Source of the DNA: an uncultured Dorea sp.
GTDB taxonomy: Bacteria; Bacillota; Clostridia; Lachnospirales; Lachnospiraceae
NCBI GenBank assembly: GCA_910577685.1
Contig: CAJTOH010000001.1
Span: 62,001-126,000, forward strand
Length of the DNA: 64,000 nt
Direction: 5' to 3'
Shown: positions 57,678-64,000 of the stretch, in pieces
Numbering within the stretch: the stretch's first letter is position 1
Layout: the number at the start of each line of letters is the position of its first letter
The notes under the pieces: model-generated
Database searches by the model: none
Seen by the model: only the letters and a program-made list of their open reading frames with translations
What the model was told of the DNA's origin: nothing
Made by a program: the position numbers and the translations under genes

Positions 57678-57706
57678 TTGCACTTTTTCTTTCTATATGG
57701 TATACT
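57678..57706 (+). promoter_or_regulatory. Possible promoter upstream of the Rpn-family gene
   Basis: TTGCAC (57678-57683), 17 nt, TATACT (57701-57706), about 230 bp before the start codon. The remaining leader contains the small dyad TGATATG/CATATCA near 57865-57885. Nothing else recognised in 57517-57937. Confidence 0.5.
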
Positions 57707-57937
57707 TGCAAATAAGAATTCTAAAAGGTATTCACCTTTTATTTTCTGTCAGGCAGTTCGCCGGGTATTCAATGATTGTTTTTAGTATACAGATTATGAG
57801 ATTCTTGTTCTTAAAGATTTTGTTATTCTTTAGATATTCTGCTTCACTAGGGGGTTATTTCATGATATGATGAATCCATATCATAAGAAGTCTTTTTCAA
57901 TGAATCATGGTATTCTGTAAATGAAAGGAGACTTTTT

Positions 57938-58897
57938 ATGACTGACACAAAAAATAGAACGCAGAAAGAAACAGATTTTATTATGTTTCCAACGGTAGAC
58001 GTATGTTTTGCCGGATTAATGGAGAATCCGATTGTGAGGAAAGGATTCTGCGGGGCGATTATGGGGATCTCACCGGAAATGATAGGAGAGACTGAGCTTC
58101 TGCCCACACATACGCGGCGGGAGAATATCCGCGATAAGCTGGGAATTTTGGATGTGCTGGTGAAGTTGAAAGACGGGACGCGAATCAATATGGAGATGCA
58201 GTTGAGGTATTTCGAGTTCTGGGATGAAAGGGCGTTATTTTATCTCAGTAAGATGTTTGCGGGACAGTTAGAGCTTGGGGACTCTTATGAGAAGCTGCAG
58301 AAATGCATCCATGTAAGTATTCTCGATTTTGTCCGGTTCCCGGAGGATGAGAAATGTTACCGGACCATACACTTCCGGGATGATGAAAGTAAAGATATTT
58401 ACAATGATAAGATGGAGCTTAAGATTCTGGAACTTCGGAAGCTGCCGAAGGAAGTGAAGACGGGAGAGGAGATCGTCAATTGGATGCGTTTCCTGAATGG
58501 GAAAAGCAGGGAGGAGTTTGAGCTGATGGCAGGGAAGAACGAATATTTAGGAGAAGCGTATGAAGCGCTGCAGAGGTTAAGCGCGGATGACAGGAGACGG
58601 TTGGAGTATGAAGAACGTGATAAGGCGCTGAAAGATTATAATACACAGATGAACAGCGCGAGAAGGCAGGGGCAGAAGATCGGTGAGGAGATTGGAGAGA
58701 AGCGGGGTGAGGAGATTGGAGAGAAGCGGGGACAGAAGATAGGCGAGGAGATAGGAATAAATGCCGGTATTCAGTTAACACTAAAAGTATTAAACCTGTA
58801 TGCAGAGGGAAAAACTGCAGAGGAAATCATGACAGAGTGTGGCACGAGTATAGAGAAAGTGCGGATGATTTTACAAAATGTAAAAGACGGTATCTAA
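57938..58897 (+). CDS. Rpn-family PD-(D/E)XK nuclease / putative transposase
   Basis: 319 residues. FPTVDVCFAGLMENPIVRKG, then the nuclease core LGILDVLVKLKDGTRINMEM-Q (D...E-x-Q, the Rpn/PDDEXK_2 pattern), RALFYLSKMFAGQL, and HVSILDFVRF. The C-terminus is a Glu/Lys repeat (QKIGEEIGEKRGEEIGEKRG) built from a 24-bp tandem duplication at 58682-58729. Rpn proteins promote recA-independent recombination in E. coli. Start follows AAAGGAGACTTTTT. Confidence 0.88.
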   Translation: MTDTKNRTQKETDFIMFPTVDVCFAGLMENPIVRKGFCGAIMGISPEMIGETELLPTHTRRENIRDKLGILDVLVKLKDGTRINMEMQLRYFEFWDERALFYLSKMFAGQLELGDSYEKLQKCIHVSILDFVRFPEDEKCYRTIHFRDDESKDIYNDKMELKILELRKLPKEVKTGEEIVNWMRFLNGKSREEFELMAGKNEYLGEAYEALQRLSADDRRRLEYEERDKALKDYNTQMNSARRQGQKIGEEIGEKRGEEIGEKRGQKIGEEIGINAGIQLTLKVLNLYAEGKTAEEIMTECGTSIEKVRMILQNVKDGI

Positions 58898-58943
58898 AGA
58901 ATAATCGAATGGGGACTTTTGGAAAAAGGATGGTGGGGATCAA

Positions 58944-59681
58944 GTGAAGCAGATTTTACTGGTGGAGGATGATTTGAGCCTAATTGGCGGGCTTTCTTTC
59001 GCTGTCAAAAAAGAGGGATACGGAGTGGAGGTTGCCCGTACGATCCTTGAAGCGGACAGGCTTTGGTGCGGCGGCAAATACGACTTGGTCATTTTGGACG
59101 TCTCCCTTCCCGACGGATCTGGTTTCGACTTGTGCAAAAAGATGCGCATGTCCTCAAATGTGCCGATTATGTTTTTGACTGCCGCGGATGAAGAGACGGA
59201 TATCGTCATGGGGCTTGATATCGGCGGGGACGATTACATCACAAAACCGTTTAAGCTGGCAGTATTTCTTTCAAGAGTCAATGCTTTGCTCCGCAGAAGC
59301 AGCAATTTCCCCCGGACGAAGCCGGAACTTTATTCCAATGATATCAAGGTGGAACTGACCAAAGGAGAAGTCTATAAAAGAGACGAACAGCTTGACCTGA
59401 CGGCCAGCGAATATAAGCTTCTGTGTCTGTTCATGGAGAATCCCGGCGTCGTGCTTTCACCGGAGAAGATTTTAGGCAGGCTGTGGGACTGCAATGAAAA
59501 CTATATAGATAATCAGACGCTTACGGCCTATATACGCAGACTTCGCATAAAGATAGAGGACGATCCCGGAAAACCGGAGAGAATCGTGACCGTGCGCCGC
59601 ATGGGCTATAAATGGAATACGGTTGAGGGAAGCCGGGAACATGTTGTAGAGGTGCATTATGAAGATACTGGCAAATCGTAA
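58944..59681 (+). CDS. OmpR-family response regulator
   Basis: 245 residues. Receiver domain with Asp9-Asp10 (LLVEDD), phospho-acceptor Asp52 (LVILDVSLPDG) and Lys in YITKPF. Winged-helix output domain with LTASEYKLLCLFMENPGVVL and TAYIRRLRIKIEDDP. GTG start at 58944 after GGATGGTGGGGATCAA. Overlaps the kinase gene by 23 bp. Together with the ABC genes it resembles peptide-antibiotic sensing/resistance modules. Confidence 0.92.
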   Translation: MKQILLVEDDLSLIGGLSFAVKKEGYGVEVARTILEADRLWCGGKYDLVILDVSLPDGSGFDLCKKMRMSSNVPIMFLTAADEETDIVMGLDIGGDDYITKPFKLAVFLSRVNALLRRSSNFPRTKPELYSNDIKVELTKGEVYKRDEQLDLTASEYKLLCLFMENPGVVLSPEKILGRLWDCNENYIDNQTLTAYIRRLRIKIEDDPGKPERIVTVRRMGYKWNTVEGSREHVVEVHYEDTGKS

Positions 59682-60690
59682 AATCAAGGCGCTGTTCTAT
59701 AAAATCCTGTTATGTATAATGGGATTTTCATTATTTTTAGCGGTATTCTTACAGCTTGGTCTAAGGCATACGGCGCTTTATATCGGAATCAGCGCTTGGG
59801 GAATGGGAAGTTTAATTATGGCGTCCTGCTACGGATATTTTAAAGAGCAGAATGAGATCATGGAAAATGCGGCAAAGCAGGTAAGGGAATATATCGCCGG
59901 CAATAAAGACGCGCGTATTGAGTGCTGCGAGGAGGGGGAGCTATACAGGCTGTTCCATGAGGTAAATACTCTGGCCGCAATTCTCAGCGGGCATATTGAA
60001 AGCGAAGGAAAAAAGAAGATATTTTTAAAGAACTTGATCTCAGATATTTCTCATCAGTTAAAGACACCTCTGGCAGCCTTAAATATCTATATCGGGATTT
60101 TGCTGGGGGAGGCGGAAAACCAGCCGACGGTCAAAGAGTTTGCGAGACTTTCCGAGCAGGAACTGGAACGGATTGAAACCTTGGTACAAAACCTGTTGAA
60201 AATCTCGAAATTTGACGCCGGTACGATCGTAATGGAAAAGACGCCGGAGAATATATCTGAGATGATGGAGCGGATAAAGACGCAATTTTCGTTTCGGGCA
60301 GGACGGGAGGGGAAAGATCTTGTCCTTTCGGGAGACGATGCGATAGATTTTGTCTGTGACCGTAACTGGTTGATGGAAGCTGTGATTAATATAGTAAAAA
60401 ATGCTTTGGATCACACTGGAAACGGGGGAACGGTAAGGATTGAATGGAAACAGTCGGCGTCTGCCCTCCAGATCGCCGTAAAAGATAACGGGAGCGGAAT
60501 TCATCCGGAGGATCTGTACTATATCTTTAAGAGATTTTACCGAAGCCGGTATTCTAAGGATACGAAGGGAATTGGTCTGGGACTGGCTCTTGCAAAGTCT
60601 ATTATAGAAACCCATGGAGGTACTGTCGCGGTCGACAGCGAATTAGGCTTTGGAACCACATTTTATATAGTTTTTCCTATTCATAAATAG
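59659..60690 (+). CDS. Membrane sensor histidine kinase
   Basis: 343 residues. Two N-terminal helices (about 14-32 and 38-56) with a very short extracellular loop, a dimerisation helix with His132 in SDISHQLKTPLAAL, and the ATPase domain: N box VINIVKNALDHT, G1 VKDNGSGIHPED, G2 GIGLGLALAKSII. Short-loop kinases of this kind (BceS-like) usually sense through the partner ABC transporter, which fits the FtsX-type permease downstream. Confidence 0.92.
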   Translation: MKILANRKIKALFYKILLCIMGFSLFLAVFLQLGLRHTALYIGISAWGMGSLIMASCYGYFKEQNEIMENAAKQVREYIAGNKDARIECCEEGELYRLFHEVNTLAAILSGHIESEGKKKIFLKNLISDISHQLKTPLAALNIYIGILLGEAENQPTVKEFARLSEQELERIETLVQNLLKISKFDAGTIVMEKTPENISEMMERIKTQFSFRAGREGKDLVLSGDDAIDFVCDRNWLMEAVINIVKNALDHTGNGGTVRIEWKQSASALQIAVKDNGSGIHPEDLYYIFKRFYRSRYSKDTKGIGLGLALAKSIIETHGGTVAVDSELGFGTTFYIVFPIHK

Positions 60691-60758
60691 TTTTTTCGGC
60701 GTTGTCTGCGGCCGGAACAGGAGTAATATCCGCTGTCTGCGGACGAAGCAGAAATAAT

Positions 60759-60776
60759 TCCTGCAAAATTGCAGGA
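60759..60776 (+). promoter_or_regulatory. Palindromic operator upstream of the ABC genes
   Basis: TCCTGCAAAATTGCAGGA: 8-bp perfect arms around AA. A further TTGCA follows at 60780. Likely binding site for the adjacent response regulator. Confidence 0.5.
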
Positions 60777-60888
60777 TAATTGCAATATGACGGCAGGGTT
60801 GGCATGATATGCTTTCTTTACATCGAAGACGATGAGGAAAAACGTGTTCGATGAACGAATTTTTATGGAGAAAGAGGTGTTTTTATCT

Positions 60889-61461
60889 ATGGATTTGTTG
60901 GAAGTAAGATCAATTTGCAAAACCTACGGAGAAGGGGACGCAGCCGTACATGCCTTGAAAAAAGTGAGTTTTTCTGTGCCAAAGGGAGAATTCGTCGCGG
61001 TTGTCGGGGAGTCCGGATCAGGAAAGAGTACGCTGCTTAACGTGATCGGCGCGCTGGACGCGCCTACCTTCGGCAAGGTTTATATTGACGGCAAGGATAT
61101 CTTTGGGATGAAAGAGAAAAACCTTACGGTCTTTCGCCGCAGGAATATCGGGTTTATTTTCCAGAGTTTTCACCTGATTCCCGAATTGACGGTCGAGCAG
61201 AATATTATCTTCCCGCTGCTGCTTGATTACCAGAGGCCGGACAGGAAATATCTGGAGGAGCTGCTTGCAGTATTAAACCTCACGGAGCGCCGGCGGCATC
61301 TGCCGAGCCAGTTATCCGGCGGCCAGCAGCAAAGAACAGCGATCGGGCGCGCCCTGATTAGCCGTCCTGCCCTTATTCTCGCCGACGAACCGACGGGGAA
61401 TCTTGATACGCAGAACAGCAGAGGGCGGACCGCATCCTGCAGGTATCGGACGGGACGCTGA
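60889..61461 (+). pseudogene. ABC transporter ATPase with C-terminal internal deletion
   Basis: 190 residues versus about 220-230 for MacB/BceA-type ATPases. Walker A GESGSGKST (about 40-48), Q-loop FIFQSFHLIPEL, signature LSGGQQQR and Walker B LILADEPTGNLD are intact. Directly after NLDTQNS the frame changes to RGRTASCRYRTGR and stops. The alternative frame reads RADRILQVSDGTL, the normal family C-terminus. A deletion of roughly 100 bp has therefore removed the switch (H-loop) His and shifted the frame. Probably inactive unless another ATPase substitutes. Start at ATG 60889 after GAGGTG. Confidence 0.8.
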
Positions 61462-61483
61462 CAGATCTGGGGAGGTGCGGGGA

Positions 61484-63814
61484 ATGAATAATTATCTTAG
61501 TCTAATCCCGATTTCTGCCCGCGTCAACAGGCGGCAGAATCGAATGACCCTTCTGTGCATTATGATTTCGGTGTTTCTTGTAACGGCTATGTTCAGTGTG
61601 GCGGATATGTTTATCCGTTCGAACAGCGCCGCCATGCAGGAGAAACACGGGAACTGGCATATCCGGATTGACAATATTTCACAGGATACGGCGGAAGAGA
61701 TCGGCCGCAGGCCGGATGTCTCGGCCGTGGGATGGTTGGATTCATTCAACGTTGACGGGGATCAGCCATATGAGATCGGCAGGAAAAAGGCCGCGCTGTA
61801 CGGCACGGATGCGGCCTATCTGACACAGCTTGCAAACGGTCTGGAAGAAGGGCGTTTCCCGGAAAACGACAATGAGGTCATACTAAGCAGCAACGCCAAA
61901 CGTGCTATGGATGCAGAGGTCGGAGGCCGTGTAACCGTGCATACGCCTGCCGGAGACGCCGACTTTACCATATCTGGTTTTGGTTCGGATGACAAAGCAT
62001 ATTATCAGGGACAGACCTATCTGGTCGGCGTGTATCTGACGCTTGATTCGTTCCGTGGGCTTATGGCTGAAAACGGGATCGGAGAAAATAAAGCTTTATA
62101 TGTGAAGTTTCAGAATGTGATGAAGGCGTCCAAAGCCGGGGAGGATATCCGGCGGCAATATAATCCGGAGGATGGAAGTATCTCCGAAAATATTGCGGTT
62201 ATGGGCGTCGCTGGACAAAGCGGCGATCAGTCCGTAAAAAATATCTACGGGATTGCTGCCGTGCTGTTTATGATGGTATTACTGGCAGGGGTATTGATGA
62301 TATCCGGCAGCCTGAACAGTAATGTGGCTCAGCGTACAAAATTCTTTGGCATGATGCGGTGCATCGGCGCGAGCCGCGGGCAGATTATCCGGTTTGTGCG
62401 TATGGAAGCATTGAACTGGTGCAAAACGGCCGTCCCGGCCGGACTGTTGCTGGGGACGCTGGCAAGCTTTGGGATATGCGCATATCTTCGGTACGGCATA
62501 GGAGGAGAGTTTGCAGCTATGCAGGTATTTGCCTTGAGTCCGGCCGGACTTGGCAGCGGCGTGCTGATCGGTACTTCAGCCGTTTTGTTAGCGGCGCAGG
62601 CGCCTGCAAAGCGGGCGGCCAAAGTCTCCCCGGCGTCGGCGGTTTCCGGCAATGAGGAGACAATATCGTGGAAACGGGGCGCGATAAAAGGGAACATAGG
62701 AAGAGTGGAAAGCGCTTTGGGCATCCACCACGCGGCGGCTTCCGGAAAGAACTTGTTCCTTATGACTTCTTCTTTTGCACTCACGATTATTCTGGCCCTT
62801 TGTTTCTCGATCGGCTTGGATTTTGCACAGGAGCTTTTGCCTTCTTTGAAATCCTGGCAGCCGGATCTTACCCTCAACGGTTATGCCAACGCGCCTGTCC
62901 TTGAACAGGAGATCGAAGATGATATCAATCGCATATCAGGGGTGGAGCATACCTTTGGGACTTCGTATCAGGAGAATCTTCCGGTTGTTTCTTCCCGTCA
63001 GGGTATCGGCAGTATTAATCTGGAATCCTATGATGAAGGCTTGCTTGACAGTGCAAAGGACGAAGTGGTCGAGGGGGATCTGTCGGATATTTATGGGGAC
63101 AGCGGAAAGGCCGCGATTGTCTATTATCAAGATAACCCGCTGAAGGTGGGGGATACGATTCTGATTGCAGGGCAAAAAGTCGAGATAGCCTGCTCCATAT
63201 CCGCCGGCCTGTTTCCGGAAGAATCCCTTGTGATCTGCTCCAAAGAAACCTTCGAAAGATTGACGGGCGAGCAGAGGTATACGATGATCGGCGTCCTCCT
63301 TAACGCCGCAGCCGATGACGAAACTGTGCGGCAGATCAGCAGGTTTGCCGGAAGCGATGTGATTTTTTCTGACGTCCGGGAACAAAATCGGCAGAGTAAT
63401 ACCACTTATATGGCCACGAAAGTCTGCATATATGGTTTTTTGGCAATTATCGGAATGGTCACAATGTTTTATATTATGAACACTATTTCCATCAGCGCGG
63501 CTTCCCGGACAAAACAGTATGGCGTTATGAGGGCCGTCGGCATGGACGCGGGAGGGCTTACGCGGATGATAGCCGCGGAAACGTTTACCTACGCCCTGTC
63601 CGGCCTTATAGTCGGGGTGGGGATCGGGCTTCCGTTACGCTATTTCCTCCATGTCCGGCTGCTTACGCGGTATTTTGGAATGGCGTGGCATATGCCGTGG
63701 ACAATGCTGTGTGCGGCCGCCTTGTTTGTCATGGCCTGCGCTGCCGCCGCGATCTATGCGCCGGCAAAAAGGATTCGGAGTATGGCGATTATAGACACGA
63801 TTAACGAACTGTAA
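61484..63814 (+). CDS. FtsX-family ABC transporter permease
   Basis: 776 residues. First helix near residue 25-45 (TLLCIMISVFLVTAMFSVAD), an extracellular MacB-like domain, a three-helix FtsX core (VLFMMVLLAGVLMISGSLNS), a second extracellular domain and a second FtsX core ending YAPAKRIRSMAIIDTINEL. Full-length and undamaged. ATG 61484 follows GGGGAGGTGCGGGGA. Probably a peptide-antibiotic efflux or sensing permease paired with the damaged ATPase. Confidence 0.9.
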   Translation: MNNYLSLIPISARVNRRQNRMTLLCIMISVFLVTAMFSVADMFIRSNSAAMQEKHGNWHIRIDNISQDTAEEIGRRPDVSAVGWLDSFNVDGDQPYEIGRKKAALYGTDAAYLTQLANGLEEGRFPENDNEVILSSNAKRAMDAEVGGRVTVHTPAGDADFTISGFGSDDKAYYQGQTYLVGVYLTLDSFRGLMAENGIGENKALYVKFQNVMKASKAGEDIRRQYNPEDGSISENIAVMGVAGQSGDQSVKNIYGIAAVLFMMVLLAGVLMISGSLNSNVAQRTKFFGMMRCIGASRGQIIRFVRMEALNWCKTAVPAGLLLGTLASFGICAYLRYGIGGEFAAMQVFALSPAGLGSGVLIGTSAVLLAAQAPAKRAAKVSPASAVSGNEETISWKRGAIKGNIGRVESALGIHHAAASGKNLFLMTSSFALTIILALCFSIGLDFAQELLPSLKSWQPDLTLNGYANAPVLEQEIEDDINRISGVEHTFGTSYQENLPVVSSRQGIGSINLESYDEGLLDSAKDEVVEGDLSDIYGDSGKAAIVYYQDNPLKVGDTILIAGQKVEIACSISAGLFPEESLVICSKETFERLTGEQRYTMIGVLLNAAADDETVRQISRFAGSDVIFSDVREQNRQSNTTYMATKVCIYGFLAIIGMVTMFYIMNTISISAASRTKQYGVMRAVGMDAGGLTRMIAAETFTYALSGLIVGVGIGLPLRYFLHVRLLTRYFGMAWHMPWTMLCAAALFVMACAAAAIYAPAKRIRSMAIIDTINEL

Positions 63815-63860
63815 AAAGGCGGTCAAAAAAACAGCGCCTGAAAATAAGAGGGGGAAAAGG

Positions 63861-64000
63861 ATGCGGTTAGAAGAATTAGCAGAAAGAATCCGTTTGCCGA
63901 AAGAGGCATGGGAGTCAGTACGCCGGGAACGGATTGACGGGAAAGAATACGGTATCTTGAAGGACGTATTTTATCAGGATACCGAACAGTTTGTTATTCA
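63861..64000 (+). CDS. Start of a gene cut by the window edge
   Basis: 46 codons visible: MRLEELAERIRLPKEAWESV, then RRERIDGKEYGILKDVFYQD. ATG 63861 follows GAGGGGGAAAAGG. Family not identified; the N-terminal helix pattern recalls acyltransferase-associated domains, without certainty. Confidence 0.7.
   Translation, partial: MRLEELAERIRLPKEAWESVRRERIDGKEYGILKDVFYQDTEQFVI

Overview
This window reads as a chromosomal segment of an anaerobic, spore-forming Clostridia, most likely a Lachnospiraceae gut commensal. The evidence is a spoIIID gene with a sigma-E-type promoter, strong Gram-positive ribosome binding sites, a class B sortase with SPKTG proteins, many MATE exporters, a CD1871A-type CXXC peptide, DUF5688, DUF3990 and AAA-ATPase/PD-(D/E)XK genes typical of gut Clostridia, and reductive sulfur metabolism. 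No rRNA, tRNA, CRISPR array or intact transposase was recognised.

Layout. 1-5.2 kb: the end of a siroheme synthase fusion, decayed fragments (an AAA/nuclease remnant and a manA remnant), a low-molecular-weight phosphatase, a DAHP synthase and a membrane protein. 5.2-18.7 kb: an accessory island delimited by copies of spoIIID. Two copies are cut at about codon 41 (5257 and 14324) and the full gene is at 18446. Between them lie an intact AAA-ATPase/PD-(D/E)XK gene, a complete type I restriction-modification operon (hsdM, hsdS, hsdR) with a three-gene DUF3791/DUF3990 cassette inside it, two decayed AAA genes, and a divergently oriented DUF5688/DUF4143-ATPase pair. All three spoIIID copies keep the same sigma-E-like promoter. 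18.9-25.2 kb: two GNATs, a B3/B4-domain protein, a glutamate/lysine-rich protein, an aldo/keto reductase, a MATE exporter, and a TNT-type toxin next to a probable immunity gene. 25.4-28.5 kb: 76-bp repeats, then a BlaI/BlaR1-type regulator pair with palindromic operators. 28.5-35 kb: a FAD/rhodanese/sulfite-reductase fusion, an aminotransferase, a region with convergent small-RNA signals, and a TlpA/CXXC/4Fe-4S operon. 35-40.2 kb: an AraC regulator with a GH36 alpha-galactosidase, an HPr-like protein and a MATE exporter.

40.3-45 kb is the most unusual region. An LCP protein and a class B sortase are followed by a secreted protein ending in SPKTGE without the usual membrane anchor. This block is then repeated in inverted orientation (second SPKTGE protein, sortase fragment) around a centre bounded by 84-bp inverted repeats that match at 83 positions.

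45-50.7 kb: a YitT protein, a MATE exporter, a coiled-coil protein, a C_GCAxxG_C_C protein, an APH-fold kinase whose translation start lies in a 67-bp triplicated repeat, and a TPP riboswitch with thiT. 50.9-56.6 kb: a rhodanese remnant and a conserved-looking cluster of two TVP38 membrane proteins, a rhodanese lipoprotein, a glycosyltransferase-like/Fe-S fusion and a GT2 glycosyltransferase. 56.6-64 kb: a GNAT, an Rpn-family nuclease, a two-component system with an ABC transporter whose ATPase has lost its C-terminal part, and the start of a further gene.
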